Of a stretch of 64,000 bases of DNA, positions 9,982 to 20,810 are shown piece after piece. The first letter of the stretch is position 1, and each line of letters starts with the position of its first letter. The position numbers were made by a program, and so were the translations under genes. The DNA is taken from positions 50,758,786 to 50,822,785 of the forward strand of contig OZ023206.1 in the NCBI GenBank assembly GCA_963995525.1, written 5' to 3'. The notes under the pieces were generated by a model. It searched no databases and was not told the DNA's origin. It saw nothing but the letters and a program-made list of their open reading frames with translations. The DNA comes from Escarpia spicata. Lineage: Eukaryota > Annelida > Polychaeta > Sabellida > Siboglinidae.

Positions 9982-11542
9982 TGTAGCATTTCTGCTATTT
10001 CAAGATGGTTAAATATACTTGTCTGAGGTTTAATTTGGGAAATGAGGAAGGTCAAGCCAGTAGATAGACATATTGTTGACCAACCACCTTGGTTACATAA
10101 TTACGGCCACTCGGTTGCAGATGCGCTCAGTGGAGCGTGGTATTCTGTTGCTAGCATTGCCAGCAGGTGGTTTCACTGTAATCTTAGAGGGTGTTCCACA
10201 ATGTTTAGTTTGAATTGTATACTGCTTTAGCCAATAGAAATGATGGAAACCTGTCATATGATGTGTAAATAGGTCCGCTTATATAACCGTTTATTGTACG
10301 CATTTCGCCATCTGGGCGCTGGCGAAGGACTGGGACAGATCCAGGGTTGAACGAGACAGGTTGCCCTGCTGCCAAGAGAATGGCTAGTCAAGTCGTAAAG
10401 CGTGATGGGAATCGTTAACGTGGGTTACGTTCCCAAGCTTTTGTGTGTGTGTAATATTCAGTGTCCAGAGTGACTGTTTGATCGCGCTTCGAAGAAGCCA
10501 TGCCGCCACGTCAGCGGTATATTGATACAACGTTCCGGTCGACCCAAACGTATTTGTGTCGATGAGCGATAATCGCGACGCGCTCACCCTGCACGGGCCA
10601 TCCTCGAACATCGGTCTCACAGCGACAACGTCAGAAAGATTGACCGAATGCGACTCGCAGCGGCCGGCGGTAAACGTATACTGCCAGGCGTCGTCATTTG
10701 CGCGAACCCGTTCATTCGACTTCTCGATCGTTCGCAACAGGGCAAGACCTCTCGATCGAATTCGTAGCGGCCGGCGGTAAGCGTCTACTGCCCGGCTTCG
10801 TCTTCCAGTTGAACGTATTCAACTGACTTCGCAATCGTTTGCGACCGTGCGATCATTGAACGTACGCGACTCGAGAATTCGCGGCGTACGACGGCAATCG
10901 TCAAGTGCCCGGCATCATCACTCGTGCGGCCGAGATACCCCGTTCTAATTGTGTTCGGAGCTCGGCGTGTTGACTTCAACAAACGTTCGTATATATTCGA
11001 GATGGGATTAGCCCAGTATCAATGTCTGTTTTCTGATTGAACGTATCTATTATTTGCTGTATTATGATTGGTAGTTATCTGTGTTTGAAGTGAGGTATTG
11101 TTACCCTTGAAGTATTCACATATATATGTATATATATGTGTGTGTTGTAATAGATTACTGTAATGAGAGTCCGCGAGGACTAGCTTATACTGTGTATTAT
11201 ATTAAGGGAGTTATTCTTAGATAACACTTGGCGCCTAGTGTATGGTCGTGTAGCGGTATAATCCACATTAGAAAGGGAGTGGAATTTGATAATTGAAAGA
11301 TTCAGTGTTATTGTTTATTATGTTCTATTAAGTTTTGGTTACGGGATTTCATTATTCTGTTTATTTTGTTAATCGAGATATTTACCAAAAGAAGGATATC
11401 TTGTAATAAAGTTATTACATTTTCCTCGTTCTTTGTTGCTTGTTCACAAAAACCGTTCTTTCTCATATGCGTTGACCTTGATATATAAGAACCCTACTAG
11501 ACTGAGCCATCTAGTGTACGGAGACCTCGCTAATCCGTGACA
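9982..11542 (+). repeat. 3' LTR of the Gmr1-like element
   Basis: Starts TGTAGCATTT and ends CCGTGACA, giving canonical TG...CA ends. 1,561 bp. It contains AT-rich promoter-like sequence and an AATAAAG-type polyadenylation signal near 11406 (GTAATAAAG). The left and right LTRs are almost identical. Confidence 0.93.
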
Positions 11543-12310
11543 AAGACCTAAAAATTGTGGTATTTTGGCATAAAAATCGATTTGTATCAACGATTGTCGA
11601 CAGCATTTCAAACTTAAAAACAACAACTACTGAAAATATGAAGGCCTCCTATCTATCTACTTCTACCTATAGCTGAGTTACTGAGGTGAGAATCAGGTAT
11701 TGTTTTTAAAGACAGTAATTTTGTGAGGTAGGTGTACTCGGGTCTCTCTGAAAGAAGGAAATTTGCTAAATGAACATTACAAAATATGTTTTTGCTACAG
11801 AACCCTTCATCAGTTGATTTATATAAAAAATAAAATTAACAAACTCATAGAGAATATATTTTGGGAAAACTTCCATGTCCTTATGCAGAGTCTGGCACAC
11901 CCTATTTTCCCCCAAAAATAAGGTGACAAATATCAGAAAATATATTATACAGTGGTTGACCCATTTGCAATTCACAGATGCAGAATTATTAACCAGTGAG
12001 TTGCAATTAACAATTAGCAAAACATTAATAAATTCCGTCTCTCAAAACTTCGATTATGCCACACAGTGGATGGCGGACTTGTTTTGTTACCATGGAAATG
12101 AGAGTCTATGTGAAAAAGGTCAGTATAGTGTTTTCAGTAAGATCCAAACTATTCTTTGGGAAGAGAAAAAACTGCACTATTTGTATGAATTAAAAAATAG
12201 CCTAAATATAATTGATTGCTGGAAACTTATTAATAAGTGCGAGAGATGCGACACAAACATGTGAATGATCTATATCATCATCTTATACAATAAACACCAG
12301 GTAATAGGGA
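11543..12310 (+). repeat. Right half of the old repeat, extended copy
   Basis: 11580-11960 is a diverged direct copy of 12720-13090, and 11760-12310 is a diverged reverse complement of about 14090-14660. Landmarks are CAGAACCCTTC, ACAGTGGTTGACC, TTTGTTACCATGGAAATG and ATAAACACCAGG. No coding capacity. Together with 2835-3124 it forms one repeat split by the Gmr1-like insertion. Confidence 0.65.
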
Positions 12311-12444
12311 AAGAAAATGTATCACTCCCAATTGTTGCACAAGTGTTGGAACCATGTTTTGTGACTTTGCTTATATATTGTTATATTTTACTTCAATTAA
12401 ACAACGGAATGAGGAGGAGACCATGCTAACCACATCATAATTTT

Positions 12445-13090
12445 AAAAAGGTATGACTGATTGAGTACGATTATCTCGTTAGTTATTGTACTTGTATACC
12501 ACTAGGAAGTTTTTCTCTTAACTAGGCACAAGGGATATTATTGGAAAGTGAAGAAAATGCAATGTTGATATGTGAGTAAAGTCATGGAACACTTTCATTT
12601 TATAAATATATGAGCTTTGCTATTCAGTTATTTATTCGAATACCCCACTTTATTTAGCAAATATTGTCTATATAACTATATATAATTACGTTTGTTAACA
12701 ACATTTCAAATTTAAAACCAAAAATTAATATAATATCTGGATGCGTCCTTTTATTTGTTATATTTAATGTATACTCGAATGTATGTATATGTTTTGGTGA
12801 ACACATTTATTATTTACTCCCACCTTGGTTATTAAGGTGAGAATCTGGCATTGTTTTTAAAATACAATAGTTTTGTGTGGTAGCTGTAATATTGTCTATC
12901 TAAATAAAAAAGGAAAGTACCTAAATAAACATTAAAAATATTGTTCTGCCACAGAAACTTTATACAGTTGAATTTTTGAAGAAGAAATTGAGAGTTATGT
13001 CATAGAGAAATGTTTTACGAAACAAATACCGTCCCTTTATGTCGTGTCTGTCACACTTTACTTTCCCAAAAATTAAACAGAAAATTATGA
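12445..13090 (+). repeat. Uninterrupted diverged copy of the split repeat
   Basis: Its first part (12445-12700) matches 2835-3085 and its second part (12720-13090) matches 11580-11960, in the same order and orientation. It therefore shows the pre-insertion layout of the repeat that the Gmr1-like element interrupts. Divergence is visibly high, so the repeat family is old. Confidence 0.6.
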
Positions 13091-13349
13091 AACAAATGTG
13101 TACAGTGCTATACAATGTGGTCTAATTTTTTCATACTTTATTTTTACACAACTGTTCCACAATTGGCGATTTCGGTCATATGCAGGTATAAAAGTTAATA
13201 CAAGATAACTACTACAATAGAGTTCCATGCTACCGTTTTACTACTTAACACGTTTATTTCATGGACGTGAGACAAAGAATATGTCTAGTAAAAAGAATGA
13301 AGAAGAGACTTCATTGAATAACAACAGATTTGTAGGCAAACCATTCATG
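13091..13349. other. Unassigned spacer
   Basis: AT-rich with no recognisable ORF, RNA gene or repeat partner in the window. Confidence 0.5.
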
Positions 13350-13762
13350 TATGTATGTATACATTAATGCTTGTGTAAGTGCTGTTTAGATGTTCAATAC
13401 AAATTAAATTTCAAATTGGTTGTATGAATGACCAGGTGGAATAGATGCTGGGATGATGTATGATGTGCAGCGAATACAAACCATGTTTTGTAGAGGTCAC
13501 CAAGCTGTCTTTATTAATCCCAAACTGATAACATCAAAGCATTTCTTCCATGAGAGATTTCATCTGAAATGTCACGAACACCAATCATAGTGTTGTTTAT
13601 ATAACATTATATGAAGCAGAGAACACCGATAGTGATGTCTTTATGATACTATCTCAAAAACAGAATATGATTGTGTTATCAAATGTATACATATATGCAT
13701 AGGGCTCTAGAGCCACGTGCGGATCCACATATGTCTGCACAGCACAATGTCTTCCATGGCAT
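13350..13762 (-). repeat. Inverted copy of the repeat at 1617-2026
   Basis: Reverse complement of 1617-2026 with scattered substitutions and small gaps. The copies face each other across about 11.3 kb that contains the Gmr1-like element. No ORF. Confidence 0.7.
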
Positions 13763-13772
13763 ATATATATAC

Positions 13773-13816
<44 letters not shown>
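13761..13816. repeat. (TA)n microsatellite
   Basis: A nearly pure AT/TA run of about 55 bp broken by ACAGG near 13771; it abuts the end of the inverted repeat, as the partner copy also abuts TA-rich DNA. Confidence 0.9.
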
Positions 13817-13817
<1 letters not shown>

Positions 13818-14089
13818 GGCTACCATTACCATGCAATGGACAATAACAGATGATAAAATATTCTGGTAGACATTAATAAATACGATATAATTTCAGCTTA
13901 TTTTGTTAGATTCACAGATAATATAATTAGATTACAGGTCCCTGGGAAAAGAAACAATGTAAATTTAGAAAATGTTTTCTACACCTTGATTCACAAGAAA
14001 TAGAATACTCGTCTAAAAATTGGGAGTGAAACATGTCTTTCGTAAAAAAAAAATTTCGTTATATGATGTTGTAATATAGGGTTGAAAGT

Positions 14090-14665
14090 GTACCAAAGTG
14101 ATAAGTAAATTATTAGTTATTGCCTGGTGTTTATTATGATCAAATAGATCATTCGCAATTTAGTTTCGCGTCTGTGGGACTATTTTTAATTCATGCAAAT
14201 AGTGCAATTCTGTCTGTCCAAAGGACAGATTGGGTCTTAATGAGTAAAAATATACTGTATTTTTCTCACCCAGTCTCAGACCCCCATTTCCATGGTAACA
14301 AAGAAAATTTCCGCCATTTTCACGGTGATATAAGCGACGTATTGAGGGTCGGAATTGAACAATTTGTTTATTAACTGCAATTCACTAACTAAAATGTTTT
14401 AATTTGTTAATTGAAAATAGGTCAACCACTGTACATGGGATATTTTGTTTTCCTTCTTACTTTTTTGGAAAATATTGCTTGACAGACGCGACACAGGGGG
14501 ATGGAATTTTGTTCAGTTTTCAAAAAATAAATGTTCTATGACTTACAATGTTTGTAAACAATGTTTTCTATAAATCAACAGAGGAAGGGTTCTGTGCAGA
14601 AAAGTATTTGTTTAATGTTGATTTAGCTCATTTTCGTTTTTTTACCCAAATATACATTGGGGTAT
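14090..14665 (-). repeat. Inverted diverged copy of 11760-12310
   Basis: Reverse complement of the 11760-12310 repeat: GGTCAACCACTGTACAT at 14423 mirrors ACAGTGGTTGACC at 11951; TCCATGGTAACAAAG near 14289 mirrors TTTGTTACCATGGA; GGGTTCTGTGCAG near 14588 mirrors CTACAGAACCCTTC. Non-coding; family unknown. Confidence 0.65.
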
Positions 14666-14920
14666 TTAATCAAATTATTTTATTGTGAGCGATAAACGGG
14701 TGATTCATCCTGAGATCCAGTGGCACACTCACACATGACATGTGCGGCGTGTTTGGTTGGTAAGCAACAATTTACCCAATTGTGTTTTATTTGTACCATC
14801 ATACTCAAACAGTCAAACGTAATTATCAATATGATATTTTGAAAACAAATCTAAAAACTACCTGGGCTGAAACACTGACTATAGCCTAACCCTGCCTAGG
14901 CAGGCTTTATTTAGATTGAT

Positions 14921-14937
14921 TTAAAGGGAATAAAAAC
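14921..14937 (+). repeat. TTAA target site and left terminal inverted repeat
   Basis: TTAA (14921-14924) followed by AGGGAATAAAAAC (14925-14937). The mirror image is at 20794-20810. Confidence 0.93.
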
Positions 14938-15204
14938 AAGGCATTAGCTAAAATCCGTTTTCCATGTGTACACAAAGATTAACATTGTATGTAACATTTG
15001 ACAACATTTAAAAAATACAGAAAAATACGTTTGTAGACAAAATTCTATTTTAAACCCGTCTGTGTTAGTGTGTAGAGATTCCCGCAGAAAGTTGAAATTT
15101 AATGAGCTAGGCGATCACGTGGTATCGTGACGTCAAAGATGACTCTCGGCTTTGTTGACATCTATGCATCGCCATTGTTGTTCTCTCCATTCTCTTGTAA
15201 CATC

Positions 15205-15389
15205 ATGGCTAGTGGGAGTTTCCCAGAGTTTCAAGTGAAATCATACGATTTTGAGCCACTAGCGGGAACGGTTACAGCGGATGATTCGTCTGATTCCGCT
15301 CTTTCCGAGCATTTCAGCGACGGTAGCGAAGAAGATGATGCGGAGTCGGACAGTCACAATGTGAATGTTCGCTCAGGCAACACCGACTG
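15205..15389 (+). CDS. First exon of a possible P2RX7-like (cysteine-rich ZCD) protein
   Basis: The ATG at 15205 has a good context (CATCATGG). It encodes MASGSFPEFQVKSYDFEPL, then a Ser/Asp/Glu-rich stretch, then RSGNTDW, and ends at a strong splice donor (TG|GTAAGC at 15390). Many invertebrate proteins annotated as P2X purinoceptor 7-like have a short YxFEP head, an acidic Ser-rich linker and then NT-W just before a CxCGxC zinc-binding domain. The motif match and the splice position are suggestive only; the cysteine-rich exon was not found downstream. An in-frame ATG also exists at 15139. It lies inside the TTAA element about 270 bp from its left end and points inward, convergent with the THAP gene. 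Confidence 0.4.
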
Positions 15390-16402
15390 GTAAGCTGCAA
15401 CTTCATTATAATGACACATATGGTGTGAAAACTTCGACAACAACACTGATATCGTTTTAGTACGACGTTATATTATAAAATGCGGTGTCAAAGCTGTACA
15501 GAGAGTTAGCTAGAGGTTGTAGCTAAGTAGGTCATCGGACGAAGTAATTGTAAACAGACTTGTCAAAGACAAACTTCACAAAGTTACGAACCGTCGAACG
15601 TCGTAAGCATGGTTGTCTGGTTTATGCGGATCGAGTTTAGGACGTTATAGCTACTTACGATATCACCCCTCTGGACAAAACCCACACTTTTTTAGTTGGA
15701 CAGTTGTTCGCGAGATGACCATAATATCATGACATACACTGTATATAACGACAGCTCTAGATTATGTCATTTATGTGGAACAATAATTTTATTACTCTGA
15801 GTCTGACACATAACAATATAGCTACTATATAATCAAAATAAACTAAAATAAACATTAAAACAACATGCAGAACAATTGAATAATTATGGTAATGGGTTAT
15901 AGCCTGAAGGGTTATGTCCTAGACCTAGGGGTTTAGTGTAACCTTAGGGGTCTTATATGTGAGATGCTACCAGTGGGTATATATGTGCCCTACGACTATG
16001 TCCATAAAAATCATAAGGACATAGCATTTTTAATCACATTTTTTGTGTGACATATTTATTACAAATCCATCAAGCAAGTTTCAGAACACAGTTTTACTGG
16101 ATTGAATCATTACAAATTCATCAAGCAAGTTTCATAACACAGTGTTACTGGGATGAATCATTCCAAATGTTGGTAACTGTGGAGATCTGGTAACACAATG
16201 TGAATCACCACACGGTGCACAGACAATGGTTATAAGCCAAAAAACACCCATGGGAATATTTCCCCTGCAGGCAGATGAGAATATGGCTTCAGCAAATACC
16301 CATTGATAAACAAGTTATCTAGTCCATTTTGTTGATCACTTTACCTATGACATGCTAATAAATAGCATAGCTTCACATCTACAGACCAATTATTATCTTT
16401 AC
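15390..16402. other. Non-coding part of the TTAA element
   Basis: No convincing exon on either strand. Contains the short 51-bp tandem duplication at 16061-16162. Confidence 0.5.
16061..16162 (+). repeat. Two-copy 51-bp tandem repeat
   Basis: 16061-16111 and 16112-16162 share ACAAAT.CATCAAGCAAG and TTACTGG, with about four differences. Confidence 0.9.
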
Positions 16403-16713
16403 AGGGCAACTTCCCATTGAGCCGAGAAACTGCTGCACTACGACATTGGTTTGGCCAGTGCAGTTTCGGCAACGTGCGAAAAGATGACGAAGTGAAGACT
16501 CTGCCACCAAGAAGTACCTCTCCCTGGAAGGGCAGCAATCTTTCCTCAAGGGAGTCTTGTTTGTAACACCCTCCTCTGTGTCAGTGTACTGGTCGACATG
16601 GTCATCGCTGTCACTGTTGCTGCTGTCACGACTAGTCGACTCATTGTCAGAGCAAACATACTCTGGATCTGCAGCAGATGTCACTTCCTCCCCGTTTTTA
16701 GTCACTCGAGTCA
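16403..16713 (-). CDS. Third exon of the THAP/Kolobok-type gene
   Basis: Bounded by an acceptor (CGATTAG|TG at 16714-16716) and a donor (CCT|GTAAAG at 16402). It encodes an acidic Ser/Asp-rich linker, then RYFLVAESSLRHLFARCRNC and a short segment ending GSMGSCP. The arrangement of a charged linker, Y-V-ES-L--LF--C--C and a G-M turn before a further Cys is the conserved block that precedes the catalytic core in THAP-containing Kolobok transposases. The expected next block (C-GH---W-SQP) is not found downstream. Exon joins are inferred from splice signals, not from transcripts. Confidence 0.6.
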
Positions 16714-16750
16714 CTAATCGGACCAGTCAACAAACTTCACTGCACACTCG

Positions 16751-17021
16751 TTGACCTCACTGCTGATGTCACCTGCACAGCAACCTGCTCTGATGCACAG
16801 ACTGCTTGCACTCTTCTCGTGCGAGTTGATGGCCTGATGTCAACCTGAAAGCATTTGCTGCTCCTTTTTGGAGTGGATGCTGTGACTGACTCAGGTGTGG
16901 AATCCTCTGTATCACAGGAATCCGTACGAGAGCTGTCATATTCAGTTGCTGTATCTTCAGATGACCCATTCTTGGTCGACGGTGGACTATCTCGAGCTGC
17001 TGTCAGAATGTCAGCAAATAA
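16751..17021 (-). CDS. Second exon of the THAP/Kolobok-type gene, low-complexity linker
   Basis: Starts after a good acceptor (TTTGTTATTTCAG, 17022 and above) in phase 0 with exon 1 and encodes LFADILTAARDSPPSTKNG, then a Ser/Thr/Asp-rich run, KRSSKCFQVDIRP and repeated VQ/QV pairs. Alternating VxVQ motifs after the THAP domain are common in Kolobok proteins. The 3' end is uncertain: GAG|GTCAAC near 16750 is a weak donor, and CAG|GTTGAC at 16844 is an alternative. Confidence 0.5.
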
Positions 17022-20005
17022 CTGAAATAACAAATGACCCTTATAGAATTTGCAAACAAATTAATTGTTGTAGGTTTCTGACAAAAGCAAACAAAATCCT
17101 GTCTTTTACCATCTTGTCAGAAAGGAGTACATCCATTTGTCTAGTCATTTGCCCAGCTTCCAAGTGTGAACAGACTGCCTAGCTGTGAAAAATACAAATT
17201 AATAAATTTATTTCAAGTTGCAAGGTATGTATTGTTTATTCTATGATAAAAACATCATAAATAATTGATATTACGCTTACAGAATCTACACAGAGACATA
17301 GTTACTTTTGTTATGTTACACTTTTATGCAAACAATTACCTGGAAAATGTGACAATATATTACTTGTGAACATTTTATTTTTGGTTATAACTAATCATCT
17401 ATTAAATATACAATAGATAGGTTTGCAACTTGCATTGCATTTATTGTTATTGTTTCACAACAAATGACCATTTTCACACTTGGTAGCTGGGCAACAACCC
17501 ACATCCAAATGTGAACATATTTATTATTTGATAAATTTACTTGATTTTTTTAATAACATTAAGTTAAAAATCAAATAAATTCATTAATGACATTTTGTAA
17601 CATCATTAGTAGAATCCTTATCCATTGATATAGTTACTATCATAACAATATGTGACTATCATAACAATATGTGACTGCAGACATGAACAATCCTGCAATA
17701 CTCAATTTTATAGTCACAATAGGAAGCCTGCTCCAGGAGTGGTGTAATAATAATAATACCTATTAGTAACAATAAGTTGAACAAAGCACAATATAATAAC
17801 AGAAACAATGTAATAGTAACTGGCATATAATATATATACATGTTTATTAATATATGTCCCATCAAAATAGAAATTTAATTATGCTTTCTGTATCCTATTG
17901 AACTAGTTTATCCAGGTTTTATGATTGCCAACATCCATCCCATGAATAATGTGGGAGCCGAATAATGGTCCTTGGTACATTTCTGAGCTTCTGTTTAAAA
18001 AAACATCATGATTTGTGCCAGTAATTAGCAATGCACCAAGCAGTAAGGTGTAATTACACTGATTGCAATCTATTAAATTGCAGTGACATTTCTTTTGTCT
18101 TCCATTCATTCATGTTATACAGACATAAAATGAAAAATATGTTCTATCCGTAAACGTTGTTAGTAGATAATACAAGATACAATAGTTATATTTTTGTTCT
18201 AAATATTTATCTCGGTACATACTGTAGTTCCAATTCAAAATGTAATGATAATACCTTCAAATGTAATAGTATATATTGCATGATGTACATTGTCTTCGAT
18301 ATTCAACTGTAATAAAATGGAAACTAGGCAATAGCAATATATGACACTGTAATGTAATTCACCTGTGCACTGGAGTTATGAAAATACAAATCAATAAATT
18401 ACTATTGAAATATTAAAAATTCTATAGTAACAAATGTAACAGTACTTGTGTGTTACAATAGTGTGTGTTATGAAAGCTGCTCTCTACTGTAAGAATTATA
18501 TAGTAACAAATGTAACAGTACTTGTGTGTTACAATAGTGTGTGTTATGTAACAGTACTTGTGTGTTACAATAGTGTGTGTTATGAAAGCTGCATCTACTG
18601 TAAGAATTCTATAGTAACAAATGTAACAGTACTTGTGTGTTACAATAGTGTGTGTTATGAAAGCTGCATCTACTGTAAGAATTATATTTATTGAAAACAT
18701 TACTTTTGAAAACTTAAACATAATAGATTATTAACTCGATGAATACATACTGTAATCTACAGGGTGTTCAATGTGGTAACCATTCAATATTAATAATAAT
18801 TAATCACATCTACCTGCAAGGTTTACCAATTGCAATGGTGATCAGGGTGATATTAGGCATGGGTTAATTGCATGGGTTAATTATAGTAATAATAAGTATC
18901 CGACATGTCACATCCATATTACCCAGTTCCTGCCATTTCCACCTAGCATGCTTTAATTACCAGTAGATCAGGTTCAGATAACTATTTTAACTGGAGGGAG
19001 AATGCAGTGGGCCAGCTGGAGGTGGCTGGTGTATTTGTTATTCATAGCAGGAAAGACCTACAAAGTGCAATGTCAACTGGTAATTAATTAGATTTGATCT
19101 TTGATCAGTTGACTCAGGCAAACACTACACTTAGTTCCTCAGTCAAGTGGAGGAGTCACAACAAAGGAGTCCAATTAGCTGGATTAGCAGACAGGTGCCA
19201 AACACTGTAATAAACTGTTTCTACAGAGAATACTGATGGGGGATAATTCTTCAGCAAGTCATTGATGACATAAGACTTTAGTGAGTCATGTGTCAGAGGA
19301 GGAGATTGCCAGCAACTGGTTCCAACTATGAGAGTGAGACAGACCACTTCCTAATTTTTAAATTTTTGTTTTAAATATATAACTTATGCATGGTACTTTA
19401 TGTGTACATATATTTGATGTTGATCAAAATGCATGGCACTTTCATAAAGTCCAAGTATTGTCATTTAAAAAACAACAAATGTTATGTATGAAAAATAATA
19501 ATTAATTTATGCAAATTCAACGTTAAATACATTTGAAAATATAATTATTCTTCCATCTGCAAATTCACATTGCAATGTTCTATATCCAAGTATTGCTTCT
19601 TACGGTTTAAAAAACATTATAACAGACTAACCTGACTCGGCAACGAGTATAATTAAAATAATTATTTCTTATTTGCATGTAAAACTAAATAGATTAATTA
19701 AATGCCTTACATTCCTGTAACCATGATAATGATAAAAACAGTCACCTGAATCGATTTGATTACACTATCAAATTTTCCACAAAACTGAGTATATGTAGAT
19801 TTATTATAGTAGTATCGTGCATAACTACAATATTTAGAATATCAGATACTTAGGAAGAGTTCCGTGATATGATTGGAACCAATGGGATACAATGACAATA
19901 AGTTGAATAACTTATTTTGACACTTGACACACACGAGACCGTCCAGTCCAGGCATTATACTAGACCTACAGAATAATAATAGTAGATATAACATGTAAGA
20001 ATTAC
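17022..20005. other. Long intron of the THAP gene
   Basis: About 3 kb of AT-rich sequence between the exon-1 donor (20005) and exon-2 acceptor (17022). No protein-like ORF. Holds the tandem repeat at 18420-18684. Confidence 0.55.
18420..18684 (+). repeat. Tandem repeat, about 77-bp unit with one partial unit
   Basis: Three full units and one roughly 42-bp partial unit sharing TAGTAACAAATGTAACAG and TACAATAGTGTGTGTTATG. Each unit carries GTGTGTTACAATAGTGTGTG, itself rich in alternating GT. Very low divergence between units, so recently expanded. It makes open frames on both strands that are not genes. Confidence 0.95.
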
Positions 20006-20527
20006 CTTGATTCGTTGCCGCTTTCGGTAAGCAGACCTCGTAAATTCACCACTCGTCGAAGGAACCTGGTACCCCAAAGAAGCCATGGGTGTAGTTGCTG
20101 AGCCGGCTGTAGTCACAGCGGCAGCGGAGCCTGCGGCACTGGAACAACGCTTGCGAGACCCGCTTGCCTTCGACTCGGGCAAAGCGGCCGTCGATCCTGC
20201 CCGTGCCGACGCCTGTCTTCTGCGGATTGACGGCATCAATGCAGCTTCTACTGCCGGGAATATTGTTGGGACTGCATCGCTTTTCAACGATATTCGAGCA
20301 CCAAGATATCCAAGGGTTGCCAACATCTCCGGATCGCGTGCGAAACAGCTTTTCTCAAAATGAGCGGAGCAAAGCCGGCTGTGTTTCGTCGGCTTGAAAT
20401 TAGCTCGCTTGATTTTGGCGATCCATTTCTTCAATAAAACTGGATCCGTAGGGAACCGAAAAAAATTGTGTGTTGCTCTATGTTTAGAAGAGTTTGCATT
20501 ACAACCGAATGCCGCACAATGAACCAT
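20006..20527 (-). CDS. THAP zinc-finger exon of a Kolobok-type transposon gene
   Basis: The ATG at 20527 opens a 174-codon exon ending at the donor AAG|GTAATT (20005). Residues 1-90 form a complete C2CH THAP domain: C4 and C9 (MVHCAAFGC), FRFP at 23-26, W35, C53 and H56 (RLCSAHF) and the closing AVPTIF at 85-90. THAP domains bind DNA and, in P-element- and Kolobok-type transposases, recognise the element's own ends. The rest is a basic, Ala/Ser-rich tail with RKRC and KRQR patches that could act as nuclear localisation signals. It starts 280 bp inside the right inverted repeat and reads inward, the usual layout for such transposons. No stop or frameshift occurs in the exon. Confidence 0.88.
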
Positions 20528-20793
20528 GATGATATTCGCATTACACAGCCACCTCTGCTGTCATATTGCTGAGAATGAATGTAAACAAGCGGTCGCTGTA
20601 TCGGCAGAGTCAACTCTGACGTCACATCTCGGCATCCCGAAAAGCGCGCCAAAAATATGCATATTCGAAAATGTCCGGATGTACAGCATAAAATGTGGAA
20701 TTTCTAATTCTTCGATTTTGGGGGATTTTTTTGGCTTGGTGGACATGGAAATATATAGCAGGATCTAATTTAATATGAATTCAAGCAATAGAT

Positions 20794-20810
20794 GTTTTTA
20801 TTCCCTTTAA
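20794..20810 (-). repeat. Right terminal inverted repeat and TTAA target site
   Basis: GTTTTTATTCCCT (20794-20806) followed by TTAA (20807-20810), a perfect mirror of 14921-14937. Confidence 0.93.

Larger units (their letters stand above)
3127..11542 (+). mobile_element. Gmr1-like Ty3/gypsy LTR retrotransposon, near-complete
   Basis: A full-length element: 5' LTR, primer-binding site, gag, pol, polypurine tract and 3' LTR. The domain order is Gag coiled coil, Gag, CCHC knuckle, aspartic protease, integrase (zinc-binding, DDE core, GPY module), reverse transcriptase and RNase H. Integrase before RT is a Ty1/copia-like order in an element whose proteins are Ty3/gypsy-like, the hallmark of the Gmr1 group. 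The LTRs differ at only about ten positions over 1.56 kb, so insertion is recent. Coding is interrupted by just two in-frame stops (5623-5625 and 9466-9468). The first few bases of the 5' LTR do not match the 3' LTR and no clear target duplication is visible. Confidence 0.93.
14925..20806. mobile_element. Kolobok-type TTAA DNA transposon carrying a THAP gene
   Basis: 5,882 bp bounded by perfect 13-bp inverted repeats and flanked by TTAA on both sides. The duplicated right arm has a single TTAA at 56130-56133 with the same flanks and no element, an unambiguous empty site. TTAA targets occur in piggyBac and Kolobok; the AGGG terminus and the THAP zinc finger favour Kolobok. Contents: a THAP-led gene on the minus strand (20527 down to 16403) and one plus-strand exon (15205-15389) near the left end. 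No stretch resembling the DDE catalytic core was found between 14938 and 16402, so the copy may be non-autonomous or the remaining exons are too short to recognise. Confidence 0.88.

Noticed and set aside
14120..14374. 84-codon frame on the plus strand
   Set aside because: Falls wholly inside the inverted non-coding repeat shared with 11760-12310.
18421..18690. Possible CRISPR-like array
   Set aside because: Units are contiguous tandem copies without unique spacers, and the sequence is clearly eukaryotic.
18422..18721. Repetitive open frames on both strands (ITHTIVTHKYCY-type pattern)
   Set aside because: They arise from the 77-bp tandem repeat and not from a gene.
14925..20806. piggyBac transposon
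   Set aside because: TTAA target fits, but termini start AGGG and not CCY, and the encoded domain is THAP, which is a Kolobok and P-element feature.
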